Position numbers and translations under genes: made by a program. DNA of 64,000 bases from contig NZ_CP087880.1 in assembly GCF_021172065.1 (NCBI RefSeq), positions 1,402,583 through 1,466,582 on the forward strand, read 5' to 3'. Positions 8,469-17,916 of the stretch are shown piece after piece. The notes beneath the pieces are model-generated. The model made no database searches, was not told where the DNA came from, and was given only the letters and a program-made list of their open reading frames with translations. Positions within the stretch are counted from its first letter, which is position 1, and each line of letters opens with the position of its first letter. The DNA is from Pseudocitrobacter corydidari (GTDB lineage: Bacteria > Pseudomonadota > Gammaproteobacteria > Enterobacterales > Enterobacteriaceae).

Positions 8469-9326
8469 ATGGGAAATGGATGGCATGAGTGGCCGTTGGT
8501 ACTGTTTACGGTGCTGGGGCAAACCGTGGTGGGCGCATTGCTAGTTTGCGCGGCCGGGTGGGCGTCGATGAAAGAGAACGTGGCCGCCAGACAACGTATC
8601 GTACGCATGATGTTTTTTCTCTGGATAGCAATGGGCATTGGCTTTTTCGCGTCTATGATGCATCTCGGTTCACCGCTTCGGGCCCTGAACTCACTCAACC
8701 GAGTGGGTCAATCTGGCCTCAGTAATGAAATTGCCGCAGGTTCTGTCTTCTTCGCTGTAGGCGGTATGGGCTGGTTAGCGTCTATCGCCGGTAAATTACC
8801 GTTGATAATGACAAAGCTTTGGCTGGGGGTAAGCTCCCTGCTTGGCGTGATTTTCATCGCGATGATGAGCCTGGTGTATCAGATTGAAACCGTTCCTACC
8901 TGGCATACTGGATTGACAACGCTGCATTTTTTCCTGACAGCGTTTCTTTGTGGGCCACTGTTCGGGGCGATATTGCTGCGTGCTGCGAAGGTCAATATTA
9001 ATGGCACAATGATGAGCAGTATCAGCCTGTTAGCGCTACTGGCTACTGTAGGCATGATCATTTTTCAGGGCGTGTCGCTGGCAGCAATCCACAGCTCCGT
9101 TCAACAGGCTGCGGCGTTGGTACCCGATTACGCAGGGTTACAGGTCATTCGGATTGTATTGTTAACGGTGGGCTTCGCCTGCTGGCTCTGCCCTCTGATG
9201 CGTCGAAAACTACCGCTGTTTGCGGGAATGCTGGCGGGGTTCGTGCTGGTAGCCTGTGGTGAGCTCATTGGTCGTACTCTCTTTTACGGGCTGCATATGA
9301 CGGTTGGCCTCACCGTCGCGGGATAG
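8469..9326 (+). CDS. dmsC: Anaerobic DMSO reductase membrane anchor DmsC
   Basis: A 285-residue polytopic inner-membrane protein of the DmsC/YnfH family, with about eight hydrophobic segments and the same conserved blocks as YnfH (MHLGSPLRALNSLNRVG, LSNEIAAGS, IHSSVQQAAALVPDY, GRTLFYGLHMTVG). It oxidises menaquinol and passes electrons to DmsB. The start is one base after the dmsB stop and uses a GAGGAGG ribosome site. The first 18 residues are identical to YnfH before similarity drops, so the near-identical tract seen in dmsB ends just inside this gene. Confidence 0.93.
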   Translation: MGNGWHEWPLVLFTVLGQTVVGALLVCAAGWASMKENVAARQRIVRMMFFLWIAMGIGFFASMMHLGSPLRALNSLNRVGQSGLSNEIAAGSVFFAVGGMGWLASIAGKLPLIMTKLWLGVSSLLGVIFIAMMSLVYQIETVPTWHTGLTTLHFFLTAFLCGPLFGAILLRAAKVNINGTMMSSISLLALLATVGMIIFQGVSLAAIHSSVQQAAALVPDYAGLQVIRIVLLTVGFACWLCPLMRRKLPLFAGMLAGFVLVACGELIGRTLFYGLHMTVGLTVAG

Positions 9327-9339
9327 ATCTTCGCAATAT

Positions 9340-9380
9340 GATAAACTGCCGAAAATAACATCCTTTTCCGGCAGTTTATC
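9340..9380 (+). terminator. Long inverted repeat after dmsC
   Basis: A perfect 12-bp inverted repeat (GATAAACTGCCG/CGGCAGTTTATC) with a 17-bp loop starts 13 bp after the dmsC stop. There is no strong T run, but position and stem length support a transcription end for dmsABC. Confidence 0.55.
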
Positions 9381-9546
9381 CCTCTCACTTGTGACAACGT
9401 CACTTCTTATTTTCGCTTTTAAGACTATTCTATACCTCCCCTGCAAACCCTTATCGCGTATAGCCAACTTACTGATTTCGTTCAAAAGCTGTGCAATGTA
9501 AATTTCCTCATTTCTGGAATAGCTGGCCATGCGTTGCTATAGGTCA

Positions 9547-9574
9547 AATGCGTCACTGTGAAACATGACGCATT
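9547..9574. promoter_or_regulatory. Palindrome upstream of the osmoprotectant operon
   Basis: Perfect 9-bp arms AATGCGTCA/TGACGCATT with a 10-bp spacer lie 33 bp before the first importer gene, within its likely promoter or leader. The size and symmetry suit a dimeric repressor or a 5' leader hairpin. No regulator can be named from the sequence. Confidence 0.4.
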
Positions 9575-9606
9575 AATAAAAACCTATAACAGGGAGAAAC
9601 ACAGCA

Positions 9607-10317
9607 ATGCAGGCTTCCCCCCTTATGCGCTTTCTGGGCTTTGCTGGCGCGATTGTTTTGGTCCTCGCACTCCTCGCCTGGGGTATCGGACTGGACACAA
9701 TTAAAGCCCGTCAGGTTGACCTGATCTACCTGGGTCAACAACACCTTAAACTTGTTTTCATCTCCATGTTCTTTGCCCTGCTGGTCGGCATTCCCAGCGG
9801 TATCCTTTTGAGCCGCCCTGCGGCAAAAGGTATTGCCGAATATGTGATGCAGATTTTCAACGTCGGTAACACGCTGCCGCCGCTGGCGGTACTGGCACTG
9901 GCGATGGTGGTCATCGGGATTGGTGATATTCCCGCTATCGTGGCGCTCTTCCTCGCTTCGCTGCTGCCGATAGTGCGTAACACCTATTCCGGCCTGAAGT
10001 CGGTTCCGCCTTCACTGATTGAAGCGGCCAACGGTATCGGCATGACGAAGTTACAACGGCTCTGGCAGGTTGAACTCCCCAACGCCTGGCCGGTAATGCT
10101 GTCAGGCATTCGCATCGCAACCGCGATCAACGTTGGTACTGCTCCGCTCGCCTTCCTGATTGGTGCTAGCAGCTACGGCGAACTGATTTTTCCGGGGATC
10201 TACCTTAACGATTTCCCGACGCTGATTTTAGGCGCCACGGCCACCGCCCTGTTTGCCCTGATCCTCGATTCCCTGCTCGCCTGGCTTGGCCGCATACTCA
10301 GCCCCCATACAGCCTGA
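9607..10317 (+). CDS. osmY: Osmoprotectant (glycine betaine/choline-type) ABC transporter permease, OsmU system
   Basis: A 236-residue inner-membrane permease of the OpuC/ProW class, with about six membrane segments and an EAA loop ([24 protein letters not shown]) that contacts the ATPase. It is the first of four tightly packed genes in the order permease, binding protein, permease, ATPase, the arrangement of the Salmonella osmU (osmVWXY) importer, related to E. coli yehYXWZ. The name osmY here follows Salmonella usage and is not the unrelated E. coli periplasmic OsmY. An AGGGAGAA ribosome site precedes the start. Confidence 0.85.
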   Translation: MQASPLMRFLGFAGAIVLVLALLAWGIGLDTIKARQVDLIYLGQQHLKLVFISMFFALLVGIPSGILLSRPAAKGIAEYVMQIFNVGNTLPPLAVLALAMVVIGIGDIPAIVALFLASLLPIVRNTYSGLKSVPPSLIEAANGIGMTKLQRLWQVELPNAWPVMLSGIRIATAINVGTAPLAFLIGASSYGELIFPGIYLNDFPTLILGATATALFALILDSLLAWLGRILSPHTA

Positions 10318-10333
10318 ACATAAGGAGCGTGAC

Positions 10334-11236
10334 ATGACTTTTAAAAAACAGCTGCTGGGGTGGTTTAGCGCAACGTTACTGTTTGCCGGAACCGTGCAGG
10401 CTGCGCCGATTACCCTGGCCACCAAGAGCTTTACTGAGCAACATATTTTATCGGCGATGACCGTGCAGTATCTGCAAAAGAAAGGATTCCAGGTTCAGCC
10501 ACAAACCAACATCGCCACCGTTATCTCGCGTAATGCGATGATCAACAAGCAGATTGATATGACGTGGGAGTACACCGGTACGTCACTGATTATCTTTAAC
10601 CACATCAACAAACGGATGAGCCCGCAGGAGTCTTACGACACGGTAAAACGGCTGGACGCCAAACTGGGCCTGGTGTGGCTTAAACCGGCGGATATGAACA
10701 ATACCTATGCCTTTGCCATGCAGCGTAAACGTGCGGAAGCGGAAGGCATTACCACCATGTCGCAGATGGTGGAGAAGATTGAGCACATCCGCCAGACCGA
10801 CCCGGATAAAAACTGGCGTCTGGGGCTGGATCTCGAATTCGCCGGGCGCAGTGATGGCATGAAGCCGTTGCAGGAAGCATACAACATGCCGCTCGATCGC
10901 CCGCAGATCCGCCAGATGGACCCGGGCCTGGTCTATAACGCGGTACGCGATGGTTTTGTCGATGCCGGGCTTATCTACACCACCGATGGTCGCGTAAAGG
11001 GTTTCGACCTGAAAGTGCTGGACGATGACAAAGGTTTCTTCCCGAGCTACGCCGTGACGCCGGTGGTGCGTAAAGATGTGCTGGAGGCCAATCCGGGCCT
11101 TGAAGAAGCACTGGATACGCTCTCAGGCCTGCTCAATAACGACGTGATCGCCACGCTTAACGCGCAGGTGGATATCGACCATCAAACCCCGCAGCAGGTA
11201 GCCCGTAAATTCCTGCAAGACAAAGGCATGCTGTAA
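10334..11236 (+). CDS. osmX: Osmoprotectant ABC transporter substrate-binding protein OsmX
   Basis: A 300-residue periplasmic binding protein of the OpuAC/OsmX family. I start it at 10334 (MTFKKQL), after an AAGGAGCGTGAC ribosome site, which leaves a clean signal peptide ending at VQAAPI; an in-frame ATG at 10286 lies inside the upstream permease. Typical segments are [14 protein letters not shown] at the mature N-terminus, [10 protein letters not shown], and [12 protein letters not shown], all usual in betaine/choline-binding lobes. It delivers compatible solutes to the OsmY/OsmW permeases under osmotic stress. Confidence 0.9.
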   Translation: MTFKKQLLGWFSATLLFAGTVQAAPITLATKSFTEQHILSAMTVQYLQKKGFQVQPQTNIATVISRNAMINKQIDMTWEYTGTSLIIFNHINKRMSPQESYDTVKRLDAKLGLVWLKPADMNNTYAFAMQRKRAEAEGITTMSQMVEKIEHIRQTDPDKNWRLGLDLEFAGRSDGMKPLQEAYNMPLDRPQIRQMDPGLVYNAVRDGFVDAGLIYTTDGRVKGFDLKVLDDDKGFFPSYAVTPVVRKDVLEANPGLEEALDTLSGLLNNDVIATLNAQVDIDHQTPQQVARKFLQDKGML

Positions 11237-11245
11237 GGAGCGCTT

Positions 11246-11893
11246 ATGGACACGTTGCATTACATGATGGACAACGCAGGCTACCTTGCCACGCTCACCC
11301 TTCAGCATCTGTGGCTGGTGGCGCTGGCGGTGGGGCTTGCGATTATTATTGGCGTCCCGCTCGGCATTCTCATCGTGCGTCACAAATGGCTGGCCACGCC
11401 GGTACTGAGCGTCGCGACGCTGCTGTTAACTATTCCGTCTATCGCCTTGTTTGGCCTGATGATCCCGCTGTTTTCGCTGATCGGTCACGGGATTGGCGTG
11501 CTGCCTGCCGTCACCGCCGTTTTCCTCTATTCCCTGCTGCCAATTGTGCGCAACACGCATACGGCGCTGGACGCCCTGCCGCCGGGCCTGCGCGAAGCAG
11601 GACGCGGGATCGGCATGACCTTCTGGCAGCGTTTGCGCTGGGTAGAAATTCCGATGGCATTACCGGTGATTTTCGGCGGTATTCGCACCGCCGTGGTGAT
11701 GAACATCGGCGTGATGGCGATTGCTGCCGTGATTGGCGCAGGCGGGCTGGGATTACTGTTACTGAACGGCATCGGCGGAAGTGATATCCGCATGCTGATT
11801 GCTGGCGCTCTGATGATTTGCTTACTGGCGATTGTGCTCGACTGGCTGCTGCACCGCCTGCAAATCGCTCTGACACCGAAGGGGATACGATAA
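11246..11893 (+). CDS. osmW: Osmoprotectant ABC transporter permease OsmW
   Basis: The second permease of the importer, 215 residues with about five to six membrane segments and an EAA loop (EAGRGIGMTFWQRLRWVEIPMALP). It starts 9 bp after osmX with an AAGGAGCG site. Its stop overlaps the osmV start in a TAATG junction, so ATPase and permease are translationally coupled. It pairs with OsmY to form the membrane channel. Confidence 0.9.
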   Translation: MDTLHYMMDNAGYLATLTLQHLWLVALAVGLAIIIGVPLGILIVRHKWLATPVLSVATLLLTIPSIALFGLMIPLFSLIGHGIGVLPAVTAVFLYSLLPIVRNTHTALDALPPGLREAGRGIGMTFWQRLRWVEIPMALPVIFGGIRTAVVMNIGVMAIAAVIGAGGLGLLLLNGIGGSDIRMLIAGALMICLLAIVLDWLLHRLQIALTPKGIR

Positions 11894-13041
11894 TGATAAA
11901 ACTGGAAAACCTCACTAAACAATTTTCACAGAAAAATGGTCAACCGTTGAAGGCCGTCGATAACGTCAACCTGAATGTGCCAGAAGGTGAAATGTGCGTC
12001 CTGCTGGGCCCCTCCGGCTGCGGCAAAACCACCACCCTGAAGATGATCAACCGCCTGATTAAACCCAGCAGCGGGACCATTCTCATCAACGGGCAAAATA
12101 CCGATGAGATGGACACGGTGACGCTGCGTCGCAATATTGGCTACGTTATCCAGCAAATCGGTCTGTTTCCGAATATGACCATTGAAGAGAACATTACCGT
12201 GGTACCACGCATGCTGGGATGGGATAAAGCCCGCTGCAAAACCCGCGCGCAGGAACTGATGGAAATGGTGGCACTGGATGCGAAAAAATTCCTTCACCGC
12301 TATCCCAAAGAGATGTCCGGCGGTCAGCAGCAGCGTATTGGCGTGATCCGCGCGCTGGCGGCGGATCCGCCGGTGCTGCTGATGGATGAACCTTTCGGCG
12401 CGGTCGACCCGATAAACCGTGAAGTGATTCAGAACCAGTTCCTCGAGATGCAGCGAGCCCTGAAGAAAACCGTCATGCTGGTGAGTCATGATATCGATGA
12501 AGCGCTGAAACTAGGCGATCGTATCGCGGTATTCCGACAGGGGCGTATTATTCAGTGCGCCAGCCCGGATGAGCTGCTGGCAAAACCGGCTAACGAATTC
12601 GTCGGCTCGTTTGTCGGGCAGGACCGCACGCTGAAGCGCCTGCTGTTAGTCTCGGCGGGTGATGTCACCGACCAGCAGCCGACGATCACCGCTCGCAGTT
12701 CCACGCCACTTGCCGAAGCGTTTGGCATTATGGACGAGAACGACATTCGTGCGTTGACCGTGGTGGATGAGGAAGGCAAACCGCTAGGGTTTGTGAAGCG
12801 CCGCGAAGCGCGTCAGGCGAGCGGCGTCTGTTCTGATCTCATCCACCCGTTCCGCGTCACCGGCAAGGCGGAAGACAACCTGCGCGTGGTGCTGTCGAAA
12901 CTCTATGAGAGCAACACCAGCTGGATGCCGATTGTCGATGAAGATGGGCGCTATAACGGCGAGATTTCGCAGGATTATATTGCCGATTACCTCAGCTCCG
13001 GGCGTACGCGTCGGGCGCTGAATATTCATAGCGAGAACTAA
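11893..13041 (+). CDS. osmV: Osmoprotectant ABC transporter ATP-binding subunit OsmV
   Basis: A 382-residue ATPase. The nucleotide-binding domain shows Walker A GPSGCGKTT, signature MSGGQQQRIGVIRAL, Walker B VLLMDEP and a switch His in LVSHDIDEA. About 110 C-terminal residues form a CBS-domain pair (ARSSTPLAEAFGIMDENDIRALTVVDEEG and SNTSWMPIVDEDGRYNG), which in related betaine importers senses ionic strength. I chose the ATG at 11893, overlapping the osmW stop, over upstream ATGs inside osmW. The operon ends here, 22 bp before an IS481-family insertion. Confidence 0.92.
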   Translation: MIKLENLTKQFSQKNGQPLKAVDNVNLNVPEGEMCVLLGPSGCGKTTTLKMINRLIKPSSGTILINGQNTDEMDTVTLRRNIGYVIQQIGLFPNMTIEENITVVPRMLGWDKARCKTRAQELMEMVALDAKKFLHRYPKEMSGGQQQRIGVIRALAADPPVLLMDEPFGAVDPINREVIQNQFLEMQRALKKTVMLVSHDIDEALKLGDRIAVFRQGRIIQCASPDELLAKPANEFVGSFVGQDRTLKRLLLVSAGDVTDQQPTITARSSTPLAEAFGIMDENDIRALTVVDEEGKPLGFVKRREARQASGVCSDLIHPFRVTGKAEDNLRVVLSKLYESNTSWMPIVDEDGRYNGEISQDYIADYLSSGRTRRALNIHSEN

Positions 13042-13063
13042 GCCCTCACCCCGGCCCTCTCCC
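13042..13063. repeat. Left half of a REP-like hairpin split by the insertion sequence
   Basis: CCCTCACCCCGGCCCTCTCCC directly follows osmV and is the left arm of a common enterobacterial intergenic hairpin. Its partner arm, GGGAGAGGGTG, resumes at about 14357 on the far side of the insertion. The last five bases, CTCCC (13059-13063), are the target duplication. Confidence 0.75.
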
Positions 13064-14348
13064 TGTACAGTCCGGGGACATATTGAACACTTGTTCGGGG
13101 ACATGGTAGACACTTACAACTAAGGCATAAGAATCCGTTTATGGAGTCGCTTATGCCCTGGGATGCGAGAGATACCATGTCATTACGTTCCGAGTTTGTT
13201 CTGTTCGCCTCACAAGACGGGGCGAACATCCGTTCCCTCTGCCGTCACTACGGCATTTCTCCCGCCACCGGTTACAAGTGGCTTCGTCGCTGGGCTGAGG
13301 AAGGCGCATCCGGTCTTCTGGACCGTCCCCGCGTACCTCATCACTCTCCCAACCGTTCTCCGGATGATATCACTGACCTGCTGCGCATCGCCCATGCCCG
13401 TCATGAGCGCTGGGGCGCCCGCAAGATAAAGCGCTGGCTCGAAGACCAGGGGCACCGTATGCCCGCCTTCAGCACCGTCCATAACCTGATGGCCCGTCAC
13501 GGTCTGCTACCGGGCACGGCTCCGGGCATTCCGGCCACAGGGCGCTTCGAACATGACGCGCCGAACCGGCTCTGGCAGATGGATTTTAAGGGCCACTTCC
13601 CCTTCGGCGGGGGCCGCTGCCATCCGCTCACCCTGCTGGACGACCACTCTCGTTTCTCCCTGTGTCTGGCACCCTGCACCGATGAACGCCGTGAGACCGT
13701 GCAGCAGCAGCTGGTCAGCGTGTTTGAACGCTACGGGCTGCCAGACCGGATGACGATGGACAACGGCTCACCGTGGGGCGACACCACCGGCACCTGGACG
13801 GCACTTGAGTTGTGGCTGATGCGCCAGGGTATCCGGGTGGGGCATTCCCGGCCATACCATCCGCAGACACAGGGCAAGCTGGAACGTTTTCACCGCAGCC
13901 TGAAGGCGGAAGTACTGCAGGGTAAGTGGTTCACAGACAGCGGTGAGCTGCAGCGAGCTTTCGACCACTGGCGTACGGTGTATAACCTTGAACGGCCCCA
14001 TGAAGCACTGGGTATGGCCGTTCCGGCCTCGCGGTATCAGCCGTCTGCAAGGCAGTACAGCGACAGCATTACGCCACCGGAATATGATGAAGGGGTGATG
14101 GTGAGGAAGGTCGATATCAGCGGGAAGCTGAGCATAAAAGGTATCAGTCTGAAGGCAGGCAATGCGTTCAGGGGAGAGCGGGTCGGGCTGAAGGAGACGC
14201 AGGAGGATGGCTGCTATGAAGTGTGGTGGTACAGTACGAAAGTGGGGGTGATCGACCTGAAGAAAAAGTCGATCACCATGGGTAAAGGATGTTAAAAAGT
14301 GTTCACCATGTCCCCGAACACCTGTCTACCATGTCCCCGGACCGTACA
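13064..14348 (+). mobile_element. IS481-family insertion sequence, apparently intact (1285 bp)
   Basis: The element starts with TGTACAGTCCGGGGACAT and ends with the inverted complement of TGTACGGTCCGGGGACAT. The terminal inverted repeats are about 50 bp long with a handful of mismatches, and each carries two spaced copies of a CGGGGACAT motif. Flanking CTCCC repeats (13059-13063 and 14349-14353) form a 5-bp target duplication, so the element moved here by transposition and neither end has decayed. It holds one transposase gene and sits between osmV and clcB without breaking either. Confidence 0.93.
13153..14295 (+). CDS. IS481-family transposase
   Basis: A DDE transposase of about 380 residues. 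An N-terminal helix-turn-helix (ANIRSLCRHYGISPATGYKWLRRW) is followed by a linker helix-turn-helix and an RNase-H-fold core. Catalytic residues fit D in LWQMDFKGHF, D in MTMDNGSPW and E in GKLERFHRSLK. I place the start at 13153 (MPWDARD), 6 bp after GGAG; an ATG at 13141 is possible but lacks a ribosome site. The frame is uninterrupted and both element ends are present, so it is probably functional. Confidence 0.92.
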   Translation: MPWDARDTMSLRSEFVLFASQDGANIRSLCRHYGISPATGYKWLRRWAEEGASGLLDRPRVPHHSPNRSPDDITDLLRIAHARHERWGARKIKRWLEDQGHRMPAFSTVHNLMARHGLLPGTAPGIPATGRFEHDAPNRLWQMDFKGHFPFGGGRCHPLTLLDDHSRFSLCLAPCTDERRETVQQQLVSVFERYGLPDRMTMDNGSPWGDTTGTWTALELWLMRQGIRVGHSRPYHPQTQGKLERFHRSLKAEVLQGKWFTDSGELQRAFDHWRTVYNLERPHEALGMAVPASRYQPSARQYSDSITPPEYDEGVMVRKVDISGKLSIKGISLKAGNAFRGERVGLKETQEDGCYEVWWYSTKVGVIDLKKKSITMGKGC

Positions 14349-14353
14349 CTCCC

Positions 14354-14446
14354 ACAGGGAGAGGGTGAAAACCGCACGCACTTAACCACTGGCACGAACG
14401 GTCCCCTCTCCCTATGGGAGAGGGTTAGGGTGAGGGGGATCCGCAC
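14354..14446. repeat. REP-like hairpins between the insertion sequence and clcB
   Basis: After the target duplication comes the right arm of the interrupted hairpin, then a second complete copy with 9-bp arms CCCTCTCCC/GGGAGAGGG (14404-14412 and 14416-14424, loop TAT), followed by TTAGGGTGAGGG. A related hairpin occurs at 46795-46817. Such repeats are common between genes in this family. Confidence 0.75.
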
Positions 14447-14502
14447 CCACAGCTTTTGCATCTCCCCCGCTTTCCCCGCAAAATAGCCACCTGAATCTCT
14501 TT

Positions 14503-15810
14503 GTGTTGAAACCGCTCATGCAACGTCTTCACGCTTATCCCGATCTGCGCACTATGCTGCGTCGTCTGCTGTTTGCCGCCATCACCGGTATGCTCGCCGC
14601 GCTGGCGGTGGCAGGGTTTCGTCATGCCATGCTGTTTCTGGAGTGGCTGTTTCTCAGCAATGACACCGGCAGCCTGGTCAATGCCGCGACGGGGCTTTCC
14701 GCCTGGCGGCGCGTGCTGACGCCCGCTCTTGGCGGATTTGCGGCGGGAATGCTCTTGTGGGGCTGGCAGCGTTTGAATCAACAACGGCCTCACGCCCCCA
14801 CGGACTATATGGAAGCGCTGCGCACCGACGGACAATTTGATTACGGCGCCAGCCTGGTCAAATCCCTGGCATCGTTACTGGTGGTGGTCAGCGGTAGCGC
14901 CATTGGCCGTGAAGGCGCGATGATCCTGCTGGCGGCGCTGGCAGCGTCGTGGTTTGCTCAGCGCTTTACCGCACGCGACGAATGGAAATTGTGGATTGCC
15001 TGCGGGGCTGCCGCCGGAATGGCGAGCGCCTACCACGCACCGCTGGCGGGTAGCCTGTTCATCGCCGAAATTCTGTTTGGCACATTGATCCTGGCCTCGC
15101 TTGGCCCGGTCGTGGTGTCTGCCGTTGTCGCATTGCTGACCACGCATCTGATCGGTGGCGGCAGCGAACCGCTCTACGTCGTCAATCTACCGCACACGCT
15201 CAACGTAACGGCCTATGTGCTGATTATCGCCACCGGTCTGCTGGCGGGCGTGTGTGGCCCGTTATTGATGTGGTTAATGAATGCCACGCACAGCCTCTTT
15301 TTGCGCCTGAAACTCTCTCCGCCCTGGCAACTGGCACTCGGCGGGTTGATTGTCGGCCTGCTGTCGCTGCTGACGCCCGCGGTCTGGGGAAATGGCTACA
15401 GCGTGGTCCATGCCTCGTTGCTGTCTCCGCCGTTGCTGGCCGCCATTTCAGGGATATTCATCTGTAAGCTGTTGGCGATCCTCGCCAGTAGCGGCTCCGG
15501 CGCGCCGGGCGGCGTGTTTACGCCAACGCTGTTTCTGGGAATGGCAGTAGGCATGCTGTTTGCACAGTTGTGCGGAATTTGGCTACCGGATCAGCCGTCA
15601 ATGGCTGTCTTACTGGGGATGAGCGGCATGGCAGCGCTGCTGGCGGCAACCACGCATGCGCCGATCATGTCGACATTAATGATTTGTGAAATGACCGGGC
15701 AATATAGCGTACTGCCCGGTTTATTGATTGCCTGCGTACTGGCGTCGGTGCTGTCGCGAACCTTACGCCAGGATTCTATCTACCGTGAGCACGTTGCTCA
15801 ACATGGATAA
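14503..15810 (+). CDS. clcB: Voltage-gated ClC-type chloride channel/antiporter ClcB
   Basis: A polytopic ClC-family protein close to E. coli ClcB. Hallmarks are the selectivity segments [10 protein letters not shown] (residues about 132-141), [14 protein letters not shown] and [18 protein letters not shown]. It moves chloride across the inner membrane and is thought to support extreme acid resistance. The start is uncertain: the open frame begins with GTG at 14503, but E. coli ClcB begins at the residue matching the ATG at 14554, and an ATG also occurs at 14518; none has a strong ribosome site. Its 3' end overlaps the convergent bioD2 gene by 48 bp. Confidence 0.9.
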   Translation: MLKPLMQRLHAYPDLRTMLRRLLFAAITGMLAALAVAGFRHAMLFLEWLFLSNDTGSLVNAATGLSAWRRVLTPALGGFAAGMLLWGWQRLNQQRPHAPTDYMEALRTDGQFDYGASLVKSLASLLVVVSGSAIGREGAMILLAALAASWFAQRFTARDEWKLWIACGAAAGMASAYHAPLAGSLFIAEILFGTLILASLGPVVVSAVVALLTTHLIGGGSEPLYVVNLPHTLNVTAYVLIIATGLLAGVCGPLLMWLMNATHSLFLRLKLSPPWQLALGGLIVGLLSLLTPAVWGNGYSVVHASLLSPPLLAAISGIFICKLLAILASSGSGAPGGVFTPTLFLGMAVGMLFAQLCGIWLPDQPSMAVLLGMSGMAALLAATTHAPIMSTLMICEMTGQYSVLPGLLIACVLASVLSRTLRQDSIYREHVAQHG

Positions 15811-16458
15811 ATTGATGTACTGGCTCAGTTCACGCTGCTCGGCGCGCGGCAGATACGGCAGTTCGCCAATCAGCGGCGCGGGCAGTTTTTTACTCAGCAC
15901 ATCAATGATTTCCGCGTAATGAGCAAGCCCCGGGTTGATACGGTTAGCCACCCAGCCAATCAGCGGCAGGCCGTCGTTGGCGATGGCCTGAGCCGTCAGC
16001 AGCGCATGGTTGATGCACCCTTCCTGAATCCCCACCACCATCACCACCGGCAGTTGCTCCTGAACCACCCATTCAGAAAGCGGGCGCAGGTCATTCATCA
16101 GACTACGCCAACCGCCAGTCCCTTCAACCACCACGTTATCCACTTTCTCGCTCAGGCTGGCGAGCCCGTTTGACAGCAGCGTGTAGTTGATTGGGCAGCT
16201 GTGCGCGACGCTGCTCTCTTCTTCGCTCAGGGCAATTGGATTCACCGCATCGTACGGCAGTTCCAGCGACGACACGCTTTGCAGCACCAGCGCATCTTTA
16301 TTGCGTAACCCTTCAGGGGTCTCTTTGCTGCCTTTTGCCACAGGTTTGTACCCGGCTACTCGTTTCCCGCTGGCTGCCAGCGCCTGCAGTAGCGCACGGG
16401 AAACCACCGTCTTGCCGACAGAAGTATCAGTACCAGTAATAAAGAAACGGTTAAGCAT
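15763..16458 (-). CDS. bioD2: ATP-dependent dethiobiotin synthetase, second paralogue (BioD2/YnfK)
   Basis: A 231-residue P-loop carboxylase of the BioD family, nearly identical to E. coli YnfK in recall. It forms the ureido ring of dethiobiotin from diaminopelargonic acid, CO2 and ATP. The P-loop is GTDTSVGKT at the N-terminus, and [13 protein letters not shown] contains the Mg/ATP-binding acidic residue. I start it at 16458 (MLNRFF), behind GGAG; a further in-frame ATG at 16470 would add four residues. It overlaps clcB tail to tail by 48 bp. The main biotin cluster is not in this window. Confidence 0.94.
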   Translation of the reverse strand: MLNRFFITGTDTSVGKTVVSRALLQALAASGKRVAGYKPVAKGSKETPEGLRNKDALVLQSVSSLELPYDAVNPIALSEEESSVAHSCPINYTLLSNGLASLSEKVDNVVVEGTGGWRSLMNDLRPLSEWVVQEQLPVVMVVGIQEGCINHALLTAQAIANDGLPLIGWVANRINPGLAHYAEIIDVLSKKLPAPLIGELPYLPRAEQRELSQYINLSMLSNVLTVDRILA

Positions 16459-16585
16459 TACTAACTCCACAGTTATGCCGGTGAAATATACAGACCAGAA
16501 ATAATTTAAAGTGGTGAAAGTCTACGTGATGAACCAGAAACCCGGCTTGAGATAGCGCAATTTTTTGCGCGACAGTGAAAAAATG

Positions 16586-17806
16586 TTAACCCTGTAACAG
16601 TCGAATCAGCAGCGATCCGTTATAGAGCGCATCCTTGACCAGCGCCGCCCCGGCCATCGTGCCACGGTTTGAGAACTGGGTCTGTTCAACGGAGATATGC
16701 TTGCTGTAAGCCGGAAGTGACTGCTGACGAATACAGTCGCTGATCGCCGGGAAGAGGATATCGGCAGCCTGATTAAACGGCGAACCGATAAGTATTTTTT
16801 GTGGATTGAATAAATTCACCATGATAGCCAGGATGCGCCCGACGTTGGTGCCGACGCTGGTGATGATATCTTTCGCCAGTAAATCGCCCTTGACCGCCGC
16901 CTGGCACAGCGATTCCACCGTCAACGGCTGCTGGTGCAGCATCGAACTCATCGACTGGTGCATACGCACCTGCGCCAGCTCCAGCACGCTCTCTACGCTG
17001 GCGATGGTCTCCAGGCAACCGTGGTTACCGCAGTAACAACGCTTACCATACGGGTCGACCTGCGTATGGCCAATCTCCACCAGGCTACTGCTGCCCGCAT
17101 GTAGCAAACGACCGTCGGTGATTACTCCCGCGCCCACGTTATGATCAATCACCACCTGAATAACATCCCGCGCCCCGCGTGATGCGCCAAACAGCGCCTC
17201 AGCCATGGTCCATGCGCTGATATCATGTTGAATATAAACAGGTACGCCTGTATGCGCCGCCAGCGTTTCACCCAGCGGCATCTCTTTCACGTCCTCGTAG
17301 AACGGCATCCGATGAATAATTCCGCTTTCCGTATCAATGATTCCGGGAAGCGTAATGGCGATGGACGTTAACCGCTCCAGCTTCCCCTGATGGCGAATAA
17401 AGAACTGATCGATTTGCGTGATAATACGCTTCAAAAGCGGCTGCGTGTCCTGGAGAGCCAGTTCGAGACGTTCTTCCACCACCAGCTTGCTGCTGAGATC
17501 GCGCAGAGCGAGATGAATTTCACCCCGGCTGATACGCAGCGCCAGATAATGCCACGCTTCCGTCTCAACCATGAGCCCCACCGCAGGACGCCCACGGCTG
17601 CCAGGTTCCTGAATTTCAGTCTCCTGCACCAGGTGCGCTTCGAGCATTTCACGCACAATTTTGGTAATACTGGCAGGTGCCAGTTGCGCCAGCCGGGAGA
17701 GGTCGATACGCGACACCGGGCCAAGCTGATCAATCAGGCGATACACCGCGCCCGCATTAGTCTGCTTTATTTGATCGATATGGCCTGGCTGACTGTCCGC
17801 TACCAC
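16586..17806 (-). CDS. mlc: ROK-family sugar-responsive repressor Mlc
   Basis: A 406-residue repressor of glucose-type PTS and related operons, sequestered at the membrane by dephosphorylated EIICB-Glc. An N-terminal helix-turn-helix (LGPVSRIDLSRLAQLAPASITKIVREM) is followed by the ROK sugar-kinase-like fold. The zinc site CYCGNHGCLE, which structures the DNA-binding domain, is present, as is VDHNVGAGVITDGRLLHAGSSSLVEIGH. In E. coli the gene sits in the same place after ynfK. The start at 17806 is a GTG; sequence here supports it through alignment with the known N-terminus. Confidence 0.94.
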   Translation of the reverse strand: MVADSQPGHIDQIKQTNAGAVYRLIDQLGPVSRIDLSRLAQLAPASITKIVREMLEAHLVQETEIQEPGSRGRPAVGLMVETEAWHYLALRISRGEIHLALRDLSSKLVVEERLELALQDTQPLLKRIITQIDQFFIRHQGKLERLTSIAITLPGIIDTESGIIHRMPFYEDVKEMPLGETLAAHTGVPVYIQHDISAWTMAEALFGASRGARDVIQVVIDHNVGAGVITDGRLLHAGSSSLVEIGHTQVDPYGKRCYCGNHGCLETIASVESVLELAQVRMHQSMSSMLHQQPLTVESLCQAAVKGDLLAKDIITSVGTNVGRILAIMVNLFNPQKILIGSPFNQAADILFPAISDCIRQQSLPAYSKHISVEQTQFSNRGTMAGAALVKDALYNGSLLIRLLQG

Positions 17807-17916
17807 CGTAGACTCCCTTTATTTTCGCGCTTCGAAATAATCTCAGGGCTATGGTGAAGGACTTCAATGGGGTACGCCAAAGTTTTCCTTAGCCTTGTGA
17901 TTTGCCGCACATTTTT

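Noticed and set aside
14289..14486. 65-codon ORF spanning the right end of the insertion sequence and REP repeats
   Set aside because: Made of inverted-repeat and REP sequence; not a gene.
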